DNA of 64,000 bases from Collinsella sp. (GTDB lineage: Bacteria; Actinomycetota; Coriobacteriia; Coriobacteriales; Coriobacteriaceae): positions 124,001 through 188,000 of the forward strand of contig JAHYYJ010000002.1 in assembly GCA_019425015.1 (NCBI GenBank). Reading direction: 5' to 3'. Made by a program: the position numbers and the translations under genes. Every line of letters begins with the position of its first letter. The stretch's first letter is position 1. The notes beneath the pieces were generated by a model. It was not told the origin of the DNA, did no database searches, and saw only the letters and a list, made by a program, of their open reading frames with translations. Of this stretch, positions 23,237 through 32,718 are shown piece by piece.

Positions 23237-24694
23237 TTACGCGGCAAGGCGCTTGAGGACGTCGATGAGCAGCTCGTAGAAGCGCTCGGCAGAAGCGAGC
23301 TCCATGCTCTCGTCCGGGGTGTGGACATCGGAGAGCGTCGGGCCCACGGCGATGGCGTCCAGGCCGTGCAGGGCCTCAGCAAACAGGCCGCACTCAAGGC
23401 CGGCGTGAATGGACTCGATGCGCAGCTCGGAGCCAAAGAGCTCGCGATAGCTCTCGACAAAAACGTCGCGGACCGGCGAATGCTCGGCATAGCTCCAGCC
23501 GGGATACTCGAACTCGAACTTGGCGTCGAAGCCCAAGACATCGGCCAGCGTCTGCAGGCGGTCCTTGAACTCGTTCTGCAGCGAGGTGATCGAGGAGCGC
23601 GGGGACAGCATGATCTTGACCTGGTCGTCGGAAGTAGCGACCACGCCGATGTTGGAGGAAACCTCGACGGAGCCGTCGGTGGCGACGTTGCGGCGAATCA
23701 CGCCGTTAGGGGCAAGACGCAGGGCGCGGATGAGGGCAAGCGCGGACTTCTGATCCATGGCCTCGACCTCGGCGTCATCGGCAATCTCGACGGTGCAGGT
23801 AAAGCCGGGGTCGAAGACCTCGAGCTCGGCAGTGACGTCGGCGATGATGCCCTTTGCGATCTGGGCCGCGGCCTCGGCGGCAGCGTGGTCGGCGTAAACC
23901 AGCTCGGCCTTGCACTCACGGTTGATGGCGTTGTCCTTAGTGCCGCCGTTAAAGCTAACGATGGCGGGCTCGCCGGCGACCATCAGGCGGTCGATGATGC
24001 GGGCCATGATGAGGTTGCCGTTGCCGCGCTCCAGGTTGATATCGTTGCCGGAATGACCACCCAGTAGGCCGGAGATGTCGAGCGTGAGGGTGCTGCCGGT
24101 CTTGTGCTCGCGCACGATGGGGCAGGTGTAGGTAACAACGACGCCGCCGGCGCAGCTGACGGTGGCAACGCCCTCTTCCTCGGAGTCAAGGTTAATCATG
24201 GTGCGGGCGCTAATCTGGGACTTGTCGAGCGTCTCGGCGCCGACCAGGCCAGTCTCCTCGTCGGTGGTGAATACGCACTCGAGGGCGGGGTGAACGATCG
24301 AATCGTCATCGAGAACAGTGAGCATCAGAGCGACGGCGATACCGTTGTCGGCGCCCAGGGTGGTGCCGTTAGCGGTGAGGACGCCGTCCTTCACGACCAG
24401 GTCGATACCGTCGGTCGTAAAGTCGTGCTCAACAGAGCCCAACTTGTCGCACACCATATCGATGTGGCCCTGCAGCATCACGGTCGGGGCATTCTCGGCG
24501 CCGGCAGAAGCGGGCTTGCGAATGATGACGTTGTAGACCTCGTCCTGGTACACATCGAGGCCGCGCTCCTTGGCAAACGCAACCAGGAAATCGCTGATGC
24601 CCTTCTCGTTGCCAGACCCACGGGGGATCGCGCTGACCTCCTCAAAGAAATGGAACAGCTGGGCGGGCTCGTAGCCGGTAATCTTGTAGTCCAT
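23237..24694 (-). CDS. pepD: Aminoacyl-histidine dipeptidase PepD (M20C family)
   Basis: A 485-aa cytosolic metallopeptidase for Xaa-His dipeptides such as carnosine. Metal-site motifs are GHIDMV (about residue 76), GADNGIAVA, TTDEETGLVGA and HAGLECGLFAEA. The lid domain lies in between. ATG 24694 is preceded by AAGGAGG at good spacing; farther upstream codons run into the promoter. It is a single-gene unit, convergent with hipA. Confidence 0.93.
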   Translation of the reverse strand: MDYKITGYEPAQLFHFFEEVSAIPRGSGNEKGISDFLVAFAKERGLDVYQDEVYNVIIRKPASAGAENAPTVMLQGHIDMVCDKLGSVEHDFTTDGIDLVVKDGVLTANGTTLGADNGIAVALMLTVLDDDSIVHPALECVFTTDEETGLVGAETLDKSQISARTMINLDSEEEGVATVSCAGGVVVTYTCPIVREHKTGSTLTLDISGLLGGHSGNDINLERGNGNLIMARIIDRLMVAGEPAIVSFNGGTKDNAINRECKAELVYADHAAAEAAAQIAKGIIADVTAELEVFDPGFTCTVEIADDAEVEAMDQKSALALIRALRLAPNGVIRRNVATDGSVEVSSNIGVVATSDDQVKIMLSPRSSITSLQNEFKDRLQTLADVLGFDAKFEFEYPGWSYAEHSPVRDVFVESYRELFGSELRIESIHAGLECGLFAEALHGLDAIAVGPTLSDVHTPDESMELASAERFYELLIDVLKRLAA

Positions 24695-24738
24695 GGTGCC
24701 TCCTTGGCGCAACTGGTTAGACAGTAAGATATGCGACT

Positions 24739-24767
24739 TGTATATTCCCAGACTTTGCGTGCATAAA
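24739..24767 (-). promoter_or_regulatory. Probable pepD promoter
   Basis: TTTATG (24762-24767) and TATACA (24739-24744) are 17 nt apart, about 45 nt before the start codon. Confidence 0.5.
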
Positions 24768-24842
24768 CCAGTCGAAAACGCCGAGCGCCCTTGCATCATC
24801 GGCTAACGGTGAGGAAACGCCACTTTATCAAGGTAAAGCAAG

Positions 24843-25364
24843 CTAGACGGGCCGTGCAGAGGGAACGTTGGACCCCCCAACCAACCTCAACGCCTGTTGA
24901 ACATTAATGCATACACCATTGGTATGTTTAATAAGATTCTTGTCCTCCGTCACGACGTAATCGGCATCAATGCGATTGGCGACGCCCAGCATCAGGTCGT
25001 CCTCAAAGTCATTGTGGTGGTACTTGAACACAAAGGAGTCGAAGACCTCGTCTGCACCGACCGGGGCGATGAGGGCTAGCTCGCGCATCTGTCGAACGCA
25101 TGCCCAGGCCGTTTCGTCTGCCGCCGCAATGGCGTTATCGCTCAGTGAGCCAGTCTTTCTTCGGCACTCCTGCTTGATTGCCGCCGAGACAAGATATGAA
25201 ACGTCTTTGACCGAAAGCGACGAGGCAAACAGGGCAATCCGCTCCGAGGCGTCGGCAATCTCGATCAGATGGACGACATTTGCCGTACGGACGGACCTGC
25301 CAGAAAAATAATCCATCCATACGTTGGTATCGATTAACAGCTTGAGGACGCCTTCTGTGCTCAT
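24843..25364 (-). CDS. PIN-domain toxin (VapC-like ribonuclease)
   Basis: A 173-aa protein starting with the PIN signature LLIDTNVWMDYFSGRS; Asp12 is the first catalytic acid. Later acids occur in NDFEDDLMLGVANRIDADYV and VTEDKNL. Its ATG overlaps the antitoxin stop as ATGA, which favours 25364 over an ATG four codons upstream. PIN toxins usually cut tRNA or rRNA. The partner is of the RelB/DinJ class, which more often pairs with RelE/YafQ toxins. Confidence 0.85.
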   Translation of the reverse strand: MSTEGVLKLLIDTNVWMDYFSGRSVRTANVVHLIEIADASERIALFASSLSVKDVSYLVSAAIKQECRRKTGSLSDNAIAAADETAWACVRQMRELALIAPVGADEVFDSFVFKYHHNDFEDDLMLGVANRIDADYVVTEDKNLIKHTNGVCINVQQALRLVGGSNVPSARPV

Positions 25365-25720
25365 AGTTCCACCCACTCGGGATAGCGCTCCGCCATGGCC
25401 TCCTCATAGAGGTCGTCATAGTCTCCCGAGAACTCAGGGATGGGGATGCCGTATTTGAGGCACGAATCGCGAACGATATGGCTGCCTTGCGCGGCCCTTG
25501 ACTCCATGCGCCGGGGCTCCACTCCGTCAGAAACCGGAGCCGCCGCGTCTCCCTTCGAGGGCATGCGTCCGTTAACGACCAGATACTCCCAAAGTGTCCG
25601 AACGGCTTGTGACGGCGTCATGCCAATATGAGTCAGGACGGCGTCTCCCGCCTCTTTGAGCTGGCGATCTATACGCACGTTCATCTGAACTGGCCGCGTG
25701 TCGAGTATTGACGTAGGCAT
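25361..25720 (-). CDS. RelB/DinJ-family antitoxin
   Basis: A 119-aa protein. The ribbon-helix-helix segment QMNVRIDRQLKEAGDAVLTH then IGMTPSQAVRTLWEYLV is typical of RelB/DinJ. The acidic C-terminus (FSGDYDDLYEEAMAE) is the likely toxin-wrapping part. AAGGAG lies 7 nt before ATG 25720. A palindromic operator sits just upstream. Confidence 0.85.
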   Translation of the reverse strand: MPTSILDTRPVQMNVRIDRQLKEAGDAVLTHIGMTPSQAVRTLWEYLVVNGRMPSKGDAAAPVSDGVEPRRMESRAAQGSHIVRDSCLKYGIPIPEFSGDYDDLYEEAMAERYPEWVEL

Positions 25721-25731
25721 ATCAGCTCCTT

Positions 25732-25762
25732 TGCTATACTATATCTCGATTTTAGTATAGCA
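25732..25762 (-). promoter_or_regulatory. Operator/promoter of the RelB-PIN operon
   Basis: Perfect 10-bp arms TGCTATACTA (25732-25741) and TAGTATAGCA (25753-25762) are 11 nt apart. On the minus strand TGCTATACT forms an extended -10, so a repressor bound here would block the promoter. Confidence 0.72.
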
Positions 25763-25784
25763 CGGCAGATTGAAGCGCATTTCA

Positions 25785-25825
25785 ATAGAAATGAGGGCGC
25801 TTCCTTATCGGAAACGCCCCCGTTA
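25785..25825 (-). terminator. Terminator of clpC
   Basis: GGGCGTTTCC and GGAAGCGCCC pair on the minus strand around GATAA, followed by TCATTTCTATT. Confidence 0.7.
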
Positions 25826-25844
25826 TACAAGGTATGTTCAATCC

Positions 25845-28487
25845 CTACAGCGCACCAGAGCCGGCTTGCATCATGCCACCGGGGCCCGAGGTCACGCCGC
25901 CGCTCACGGGCGCGGCGTTGCCGGTGTGCGGTGCCGCCGGGGCGGTATCGCCACCGAGCGTACCTGCCGGACGCCGCGCCGGAATCTCGCCCGTGCCGTG
26001 GCTAAAGACGAACTTGCCATCGGCCACGTCGCACAGGACGGTATCGCCCTCGCCCCACTCACCGGCCAGAAGCTCCTCGGACAGCGGGTCCTCGATGAGC
26101 TTTTGAATAGCACGGCGCAGCGGACGCGCACCGTTGGTGAGGTCGGTGCCCTCGGCCACGATCTTGTCATAGGCCGCATCGGTGAGCTTGATGTTCATGC
26201 CGTTGGCAATCAGACGCTGGCGCAGGTCGTCCACCAGCAGGTGCGCGATCTTGGTGAGATTCTCGCCCGAGAGCTTCTGGAACACCACGATGTCGTCGAT
26301 GCGGTTGAGCAGCTCGGGGCGGAACAGGCGCTTAAGCTCGCCCATCGCGCGGCCGCGGATCTCACTCGAGGTGAGGCCCTGCTCGCCGGTGGTGCCAAAG
26401 CCAACGCTTGCATCCTGCGCAATCTCGCGGGCGCCCACGTTGGATGTCATGATGATCACGGTGTTGCGGAAGTCGACCGTCTTGCCCTGGCTATCGGTCA
26501 GACGACCCTCCTCCAGCACCTGCAGCAGGATGTTGAAGATATCGGGGTGCGCCTTCTCGATCTCGTCGAACAGCACGACCGAGTACGGGTGGCGACGAAC
26601 GGCCTTGGTGAGCTGGCCGCCCTCGTCGTGACCGACGTAACCCGGAGGGCTACCGATGAGCTTGGAGACCTCGAACTCGCTACCGAACTCGGACATGTCG
26701 AAGCTGATGAGTGCGTCCTTGCTGCCAAAGAGGTACTCGGCGAGCGTCTTGGCGAGCTCGGTCTTGCCCGTGCCGGTGGGACCCAGGAAGATAAAGCTGC
26801 CGCCGGGGCGACGCGGATCCTTGAGCGGCGAGCGGCTGCGGCGCACGGCCTTGGCAACTGCCTCGACAGCCTCATCCTGACCGATGATACGTGTCTTGAG
26901 CACGCTTTCGACCTGCAGCAGGCGCCGGCTCTCGCTCTCGGTAAGCGAGGACACCGGCACGCCCGAGGTCACGGACACGATATCGGCGATCTGGGAGACA
27001 TCGATGGTGAGCGGGCTGGCGTCGAGCTCGGCGGTCCAGGCAGCCTTGGCCTCGGCGAGTTCAATCTCAGCAGCCTTCTGCTGCTCGGTGATCTCGGCGG
27101 CCTTGTTCATGTCGTCGCTCTCGGTGGCCTCCTGCGCGGCGGCCCTGAGCTCCTCGATGCGATGCTCGGCCTCGCGCACCGGCTCGGGCGCGCGATTCGC
27201 GGCGATGCGAGCGCGGGCACCGGCCTCGTCGATGAGGTCGATTGCCTTATCGGGCAGGAAACGATCCTGGATGTAGCGGTTGGAGAGGTTCGCGGCGGCC
27301 TCGATGGCACCCTGCGTGTAACGCACGTGGTGGTGCTCCTCGTAGCGCGGCTTGAGCGCAGTCAGAATCTTGACGGTGTCCTCGACACTCGGCTCCTCGA
27401 CATCGATGGTCTGGAAGCGACGCTCGAAAGCCGGGTCCTTGGTGAGATACTTGCGGAACTCCTCGGCCGTGGTGGCGCCGATAATCTGGAAGGCACCGCG
27501 CGCGAGCACGGGCTTGAGCATGGAGCTCGCGTCGATGGAGCCCTCGGCAGAACCGGCACCGATGATGGTGTGCATCTCGTCGATAAACAGGATGACGTCG
27601 TCGGCTTCGGTCGCCTCCTGGATCACGTTCTTAAGGCGCTCCTCAAACTCACCACGATACTTGGCGCCCGCGACAAGACCCGGCAGATCGAGCGTCCAGA
27701 TGTTCTGGTTCATAAGATTCTCGGGCACGTTGCCGGCAGCGATCTGCTGCGCCAGGCCCTCGACGATGGCCGTCTTGCCCACACCGGGGTCACCCAAGAT
27801 AAGCGGGTTGTTCTTGGTGCGGCGCGAAAGGATCTCCATCATGCGCTGGACTTCCCTTTCGCGACCGATCACGGGGTCGAGCTCGCCGTCGCGCGCCTTT
27901 TGCGTGAGGTTGGTGGCGAACTGCTTGAGCGTATCGGCACCGCTCCCCTTTTGCTGCGAGGCGTCCGAACCGCTAAAGAACGGCAGGCCCGCACCGGGAC
28001 GCCCGGCACCGGCGCCGGCGAGCGGACGCTTCTTGTCCTGATCCTTGGCGGTAAGCTTCTCGATGGCTTTTTTAATGGAAGCGGACGACACACCTAGGCG
28101 CATGAGGATGTCCATGGCCATGCCGTTGCCCTCTTCGACGATACCGATGAGCAGGTGCTCGGTCGACACATAGGTCTGGTTGTTCTCGCGCGCCACGCGG
28201 AAGGAGCGCTCCATCACGCTTATGACGAGCGGTGTAAAGGCGAGCTTTGCGGCCTCGGTCTCCTCGCTGGGCTCGGGAACGGTAGTCTGGACCTCTTTGA
28301 GTGTGTCCATGATGTCGTCGTAGGAGATATCGAGCGAGCGCAGCGCCTCGGCGGCAATGCCCTCGTCCTCCTTGGCGAGCGCGAGCAGCAGGTGCTCGGT
28401 GCCCACCTTATTTGAGTGAAGATCGAGCGCCTCTTGCTTGGCCATGGACATGACCTTGCGCGCGCGATCGGTAAAACGGTCTAACAT
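25845..28487 (-). CDS. clpC: ATP-dependent Clp protease ATPase subunit ClpC
   Basis: An 880-aa Hsp100 unfoldase that feeds ClpP. Two Clp-N repeats (about residues 1-145) are followed by AAA-1 with GDPGVGKT (about 231) and FIDEMHT. A UVR-type coiled middle domain (about 455-490) marks ClpC, and AAA-2 has GPTGTGKTELAKTLAEYLFG (about 567) and DEIEKAHP. A flexible Gly/Ala/Pro tail of about 45 residues ends the protein. No CtsR repeat was recognised upstream, and the mcsA, mcsB and ctsR genes are not adjacent. Confidence 0.96.
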   Translation of the reverse strand: MLDRFTDRARKVMSMAKQEALDLHSNKVGTEHLLLALAKEDEGIAAEALRSLDISYDDIMDTLKEVQTTVPEPSEETEAAKLAFTPLVISVMERSFRVARENNQTYVSTEHLLIGIVEEGNGMAMDILMRLGVSSASIKKAIEKLTAKDQDKKRPLAGAGAGRPGAGLPFFSGSDASQQKGSGADTLKQFATNLTQKARDGELDPVIGREREVQRMMEILSRRTKNNPLILGDPGVGKTAIVEGLAQQIAAGNVPENLMNQNIWTLDLPGLVAGAKYRGEFEERLKNVIQEATEADDVILFIDEMHTIIGAGSAEGSIDASSMLKPVLARGAFQIIGATTAEEFRKYLTKDPAFERRFQTIDVEEPSVEDTVKILTALKPRYEEHHHVRYTQGAIEAAANLSNRYIQDRFLPDKAIDLIDEAGARARIAANRAPEPVREAEHRIEELRAAAQEATESDDMNKAAEITEQQKAAEIELAEAKAAWTAELDASPLTIDVSQIADIVSVTSGVPVSSLTESESRRLLQVESVLKTRIIGQDEAVEAVAKAVRRSRSPLKDPRRPGGSFIFLGPTGTGKTELAKTLAEYLFGSKDALISFDMSEFGSEFEVSKLIGSPPGYVGHDEGGQLTKAVRRHPYSVVLFDEIEKAHPDIFNILLQVLEEGRLTDSQGKTVDFRNTVIIMTSNVGAREIAQDASVGFGTTGEQGLTSSEIRGRAMGELKRLFRPELLNRIDDIVVFQKLSGENLTKIAHLLVDDLRQRLIANGMNIKLTDAAYDKIVAEGTDLTNGARPLRRAIQKLIEDPLSEELLAGEWGEGDTVLCDVADGKFVFSHGTGEIPARRPAGTLGGDTAPAAPHTGNAAPVSGGVTSGPGGMMQAGSGAL

Positions 28488-28785
28488 GCTAGTTCCTCTT
28501 AGACGAGCTAGTTTTTCAAACGCAAAGCGCCGCCCCGCGGCAGCGCTTTGGTCTCTTTACCCATATGGAGTATATGTTAACCGTTGGGACCTTTCCTGCC
28601 CGTAGCCGCTCGACAACGTCTACAAAAAAGGAATTGCCAGGTGCGTCTGCATCGGCCCAACGAGCGTGGATTTTCGGACACCCATTCCACGAGCGTGGAT
28701 AATCTCCCGTTTTGAGCCCGTAAACAGGCCAAAAACGGGAGATTATCCACGTTCATGTTTTGCGGATCAGTTTCATTTGCACCAA
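28488..28785. other. clpC leader region without a gene
   Basis: It holds a GC hairpin AAAGCGCCGCC/GGCAGCGCTTT (about 28520-28546) inside the probable clpC leader, a TATACT box near 28571 on the minus strand, and the dispersed palindrome at 28660-28754. Confidence 0.5.
28660..28754. repeat. Composite GCGTGGATAATCTCCC palindrome, copy B
   Basis: CGAGCGTGGATTTTCGGACA (28661-28680) precedes CGTGGATAATCTCCCGTTTT (28694-28713), which pairs with its inverted copy at about 28731-28751. Both modules recur at 14031-14178 in opposite order. Confidence 0.75.
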
Positions 28786-30354
28786 TTAGCTGGTGTGGCG
28801 CCAGCGAGAGTCGGTGAGGGTTCTCGCCACGCCCAGGCCAACGGGCAGAAACGCCACAATGAGCACTGCACGCACAAACCAGCCGAGCATATTGACCGTG
28901 TCGAAGGTGCACATGTAATACATCGAGCGATACAGATACAAGCCCGGCACCATAATGACAATCGATGGCACCGTGAGGGCGATACGTGGGTAGGTGAGCT
29001 TGATTTCGGCTAAGCTCGCGAGCAGCCCCGATACCAGCGCGCCGATAAACGCTGCCGCCTCGGGAGGCATACCTACGCTCAGGCCCAGAAAGGGAAACAG
29101 CGTCGGCGCATCGACGAGCGTAAGGCGCAAGGTATTGGACACGGCGCCGATCAGCCCAGCTGCCGCGGCCATCTTTACCGGGCTGTTGAACATCACCGAG
29201 AAGCCGAATACGCCAACAAAGCTCATCACCACGCGCAGGAGCGTAAGGGCAAGCGGCGAAAGGCCGAGCGGGGCAAAATCATCCGGTGCCAGCCCCACAC
29301 ACTCGGCAACCATCCAGCCCACAAGGGTCGCCATCACAATAATCGACACGGCATACGAAAGACGCTCAATGCCGCTTCGCATATCGAGCTTAGCGATGTC
29401 GAGGCCTGCCGTAATGAGGGGAAAGCCGGGAATCACAAAGAGCATGGCGCCGATATAGCCTTCTTGGTGCGACATTGCCCCCGGTACGACCTGGCCAAGG
29501 CCGAGCAATGCCAGCAGATACGAAACGCAAGCGAGCGCAACGCCAATCGTCAGCGCGCTAAACTGGCCAAGACCCTGCTTGAGAATATGAGAGCGAGCAA
29601 AGTTGCCAACACCAGCGCCTACGAATGCGCAGGCCATCTCGATAGGGCCGCCGCCGAGCAAAAAGACGAAGGCGCCGCAAGCACAAGCTGCCGCAAGGCC
29701 CTGTTGCCAGGGAGAGTAATCGGGTTTTGAACTCTCAACGGTCTTGAGCATCTCGTGGTATTCGTGCACGGTAAACCGGCGCCCATACGTCTCGATTTCC
29801 TTTAGGAAGCTCTCCATCATCCAAATGCGATGGGTATTGACTCCCGTTGTGGGCAGGCTGACAACCTCGTTAAAGCAGTGGCCATCTTCGATGCAGGTGC
29901 ACTCAAACGACAGAAGACTTAAGTCAACGTGGACGGTGACATCGAGTACGGCGGCAACGCGATTCATGGTATCGCGTACACGCCAAGCACCCGTTCCGCT
30001 CGCGAGCATAAGCATACCGGTGCGGCAGATGATGGATGACTTATCGGTGAGCGGCGCATCGACGGCAAGCTCATCGCCTGCCGTCACGATCTGGTGCCAG
30101 TCTGTTTTCATATGGAGTGCGCCGGCACGAACACCGTGGTGCATGGGGGCTCTCGAAAGCAGCGAGTCAAGGCGCGAAGACTGTGGGGGCTCCGTTGATT
30201 CGTCCTCAACCTCATCAGTCTCTTCATCGACCAGATCAAATGAGTCAAGCGATGCCGGCTCGCGACGATCGATTAGCTCCTCATCCTCATCGTCAAAGTA
30301 ATTGAACTGATCGAGCATGTCCTCTTCGATTGCACGCTCGCTCGCGTCGTCCAT
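28786..30354 (-). CDS. ThrE-type threonine/serine exporter family protein
   Basis: A 522-aa membrane protein. An acidic cytosolic N-terminus of about 80 residues precedes the ThrE N-terminal domain (TGMLMLASGTGAWRVRDTMNRVA, then FTVHEYHEML). About ten hydrophobic helices fall into two groups; the second is the ThrE C-terminal domain (SPVKMAAAAGLIGAVSNTLR, PSIVIMVPGLYLYRSMYY). Both halves, separate genes in many Firmicutes, are joined here as in Corynebacterium ThrE. Substrate assignment is by family only. Confidence 0.82.
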   Translation of the reverse strand: MDDASERAIEEDMLDQFNYFDDEDEELIDRREPASLDSFDLVDEETDEVEDESTEPPQSSRLDSLLSRAPMHHGVRAGALHMKTDWHQIVTAGDELAVDAPLTDKSSIICRTGMLMLASGTGAWRVRDTMNRVAAVLDVTVHVDLSLLSFECTCIEDGHCFNEVVSLPTTGVNTHRIWMMESFLKEIETYGRRFTVHEYHEMLKTVESSKPDYSPWQQGLAAACACGAFVFLLGGGPIEMACAFVGAGVGNFARSHILKQGLGQFSALTIGVALACVSYLLALLGLGQVVPGAMSHQEGYIGAMLFVIPGFPLITAGLDIAKLDMRSGIERLSYAVSIIVMATLVGWMVAECVGLAPDDFAPLGLSPLALTLLRVVMSFVGVFGFSVMFNSPVKMAAAAGLIGAVSNTLRLTLVDAPTLFPFLGLSVGMPPEAAAFIGALVSGLLASLAEIKLTYPRIALTVPSIVIMVPGLYLYRSMYYMCTFDTVNMLGWFVRAVLIVAFLPVGLGVARTLTDSRWRHTS

Positions 30355-30674
30355 ATAGACGCTCCCTTCCTACCGACTAACCCCCATCCTAGGCAGCAAC
30401 GGCTAAAGGAAACATAAAAGAGACGGCTGCCATGCGAGCCATGTGCTCAATAGCCGTTGGGTAGTCGTTTAAGAACGTCCCCAATGACTATTGACGGCCA
30501 AGGCAACGCCGATGTTTTGGCAACGACAGCGAGCGGGTCGCATTTGAGACAAGGTGACGTGAAACGAAAGGGCGCTGACCTTCTGGTCGCGCCCTTGAAG
30601 TTGAACGTCAGATTGTCCAAATGCGGCCCGCGCAGCGTCGAGCCGTTACGCGGTTCGTAGAACCGCGTAACCCC
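30355..30674. other. Intergenic region between lysS and the ThrE-type gene
   Basis: There is no gene. Three hairpins are visible: CAATAG..CTATTG (about 30448-30492), a T-tailed minus-strand terminator (30562-30598) and GTTACGCGGTTC/GAACCGCGTAAC (30645-30671). Confidence 0.5.
30562..30598 (-). terminator. Terminator of lysS
   Basis: AAGGGCGCGACC and GGTCAGCGCCCTT pair with one bulge on the minus strand, followed by TCGTTT. A second perfect 12-bp hairpin (30645-30671) lies nearer the stop. Confidence 0.7.
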
Positions 30675-32639
30675 CTAGTACATCTTTGCGCCGGCGGGGA
30701 TGGAGGCGTCGAGCTGGATCAGGTTGAGACGCTCCTCACCATCCTCCTCGTGGATAGCGCTGATGAGCATGCCGCAGCTGGGAATGCCCATCATCTTGCG
30801 CGGAGGCAGGTTGGTGATGGCGAGCAAGGTCTTGCCGACCAGGTCCTCGGGCTCATAATAACCGTGAATGCCGGAGAGGATGGTGCGGTCGGTGCCGGTG
30901 CCGTCGTCGAGCGTAAAGTTCAGCAGCTTCTTGGACTTCTTGACGGCCTCGCACGCCTTGACCTTCACAGCGCGGAAATCGCTCTTGGAGAAGGTATCAA
31001 AGTCGACGAACTCCTCAAACAGCGGCTCGACGGCGATCTTGGAGTAATCGAGCGTGGGCTTAAGCGACTTAACGAACGGGCTCGCGGCGTTGCCGGCCTC
31101 GGCAGCCTTGGCGGCAGCGGCACCGGACTGGAAACCCTTCTCGGGCTTCATGTGCGGGAACAGCAGCACGTCGCGGATGGAAGCCTGGTTGGTGAGCAGC
31201 ATGACCACGCGGTCGATACCGATGCCGATGCCGCCCGCGGGAGGCATACCGTACTCGAGGGCGCGCACGTAGTCCTCGTCGTACTCCATGGCCTCATCGT
31301 CGCCACCAGCCTTCTCGGCCATCTGGGCGGCAAAGCGCTCGGCCTGGTCGACCGGGTCGTTGAGCTCGGAGAACGCATTGGCGTACTCGTGACCGGCGAT
31401 AACCAACTCAAAGCGGTGCGTCAGGCGCGGGTCGTCCTCAAAGCGCTTGGCAAGCGGACTGACCTCGATGGGGTAATCGCACACGAACGTGGGGTTGACG
31501 ATGGTGTCCTCGCCCAGCTCATCGTAGATCTCGGCGATAATCTTGCCGGCGGTCCACTCGGGCTTAATCTCCAGGCCCTTCTCGCGCGCGGCAGCAGCAA
31601 GCTCCTCGACCGGCGTATCGATGGTGACCTGTTTGCCGAGCACGTCGGAGACGATGTCGGTCATGGGACGGCTGGCCCACTCACCAGAAAGGTCGATGGT
31701 CTGGCCCTGGTACTCGATGACCTCGGGGTTGCCGATGGCCTTGTTAGCCGCCTTAATGACACCTTGGGCGAGCGCCTTCATGCCCTCGAGGTCGGAGAAG
31801 GCACGATAGGCCTCCATCGTGGTGAACTCGGGGTTGTGGGTAAGGTCCATGCCCTCGTTACGGAAGATACGGCCGATCTCGAACACGCGCTCAAAACCGC
31901 CGACGATGCAGCGCTTGAGGTGCAACTCGGTAGCAATGCGCAGGTAGCACTCCTGATCGAGCGCGTTGAAGTGCGTGATGAACGGCTTGGCAGTAGCGCC
32001 GCCCTGGATGGTCTGCAGGATGGGGGTCTCGACCTCCATGTAGCCGTCGGACTCCATAAAGCGACGGAAGGTGGAGAGAATCTGCGAACGCTTACGGAAG
32101 GTCTCGCGAACGTCGTCGTTGGCGATCAGGTCAACATAGCGCTGGCGATAGCGGGTCTCCTTGTCGGAAAGACCGTGGAACTTCTCGGGCAGCGGACGAA
32201 CGGCCTTGGCAAGCAGGGTCGCGCTCTTAGGGGCAACGGAAAGCTGGCCGCGCTGGGTGCGCACAACCACGCCGGTCACGCCCAGGATGTCGCCCAGGTC
32301 GAGGGACTTGAGCGTATTCCAGGCGGCCTCGTCCATGTCGTTGATGCGGCAGAACAGCTGAATCTCGGCAGTCGCATCGCGTACGACGATGAACATGATC
32401 TTGCCCTGACCGCGCTTGGCGACCACACGGCCGGCGATCTTCACGACGTCCTCGGTGTCCTCGCCATCGGCAAGCTCGGCGTACTTAGCCTCGATATCGG
32501 CAACGTAGTCCTCAAGCTCAGAGTGCTCGGGATAGGGGTTCTGGCCCGCCTCGAACAGGGCGGCGCGCTTGGCCAGGCGGGTGGCGCGCTCGTCGTTGAG
32601 CGTCGATGCCTGATCTGCGGCGTTCTGGTTCTCTGCCAT
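30675..32639 (-). CDS. lysS: Lysyl-tRNA synthetase with C-terminal tRNA-binding domain
   Basis: A 654-aa class IIb enzyme, about 150 residues longer than typical LysRS. The OB-fold anticodon domain is followed by motif 2 (RNEGMDLTHNPEFTTMEAY) and motif 3 (GIGIGIDRVVMLLT, about residue 466). A Gly/Ala/Lys linker leads to an EMAPII/Trbp111-like domain (about 538-654: SKSDFRAVKVKACEAVKKSK, LAITNLPPRKMMGIPSCGM) normally seen at the end of MetRS. This domain should raise tRNA affinity. ATG 32639 follows AGGAG. Confidence 0.95.
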   Translation of the reverse strand: MAENQNAADQASTLNDERATRLAKRAALFEAGQNPYPEHSELEDYVADIEAKYAELADGEDTEDVVKIAGRVVAKRGQGKIMFIVVRDATAEIQLFCRINDMDEAAWNTLKSLDLGDILGVTGVVVRTQRGQLSVAPKSATLLAKAVRPLPEKFHGLSDKETRYRQRYVDLIANDDVRETFRKRSQILSTFRRFMESDGYMEVETPILQTIQGGATAKPFITHFNALDQECYLRIATELHLKRCIVGGFERVFEIGRIFRNEGMDLTHNPEFTTMEAYRAFSDLEGMKALAQGVIKAANKAIGNPEVIEYQGQTIDLSGEWASRPMTDIVSDVLGKQVTIDTPVEELAAAAREKGLEIKPEWTAGKIIAEIYDELGEDTIVNPTFVCDYPIEVSPLAKRFEDDPRLTHRFELVIAGHEYANAFSELNDPVDQAERFAAQMAEKAGGDDEAMEYDEDYVRALEYGMPPAGGIGIGIDRVVMLLTNQASIRDVLLFPHMKPEKGFQSGAAAAKAAEAGNAASPFVKSLKPTLDYSKIAVEPLFEEFVDFDTFSKSDFRAVKVKACEAVKKSKKLLNFTLDDGTGTDRTILSGIHGYYEPEDLVGKTLLAITNLPPRKMMGIPSCGMLISAIHEEDGEERLNLIQLDASIPAGAKMY

Positions 32640-32655
32640 AAGTTAGCTCCTCAAA

Positions 32656-32692
32656 CTAAAACGCTCCCCAGGATTCGGTCCCAGGGAGCGAA
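32656..32692 (-). terminator. Terminator between greA and lysS
   Basis: CGCTCCCTGG and CCTGGGGAGCG pair on the minus strand with TTTTAGTTTG following, so lysS may also need its own promoter. Confidence 0.75.
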
Positions 32693-32718
32693 AACAAACC
32701 TTTACGCGGGACCGTGGT

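Noticed and set aside
25770..28097. Very long open frame on the plus strand opposite clpC (similar ones lie opposite asnS, lysS, tuf and groEL).
   Set aside because: GC-rich codons of the true gene leave the opposite frame open. The translations have no family features, and the minus-strand genes are certain.
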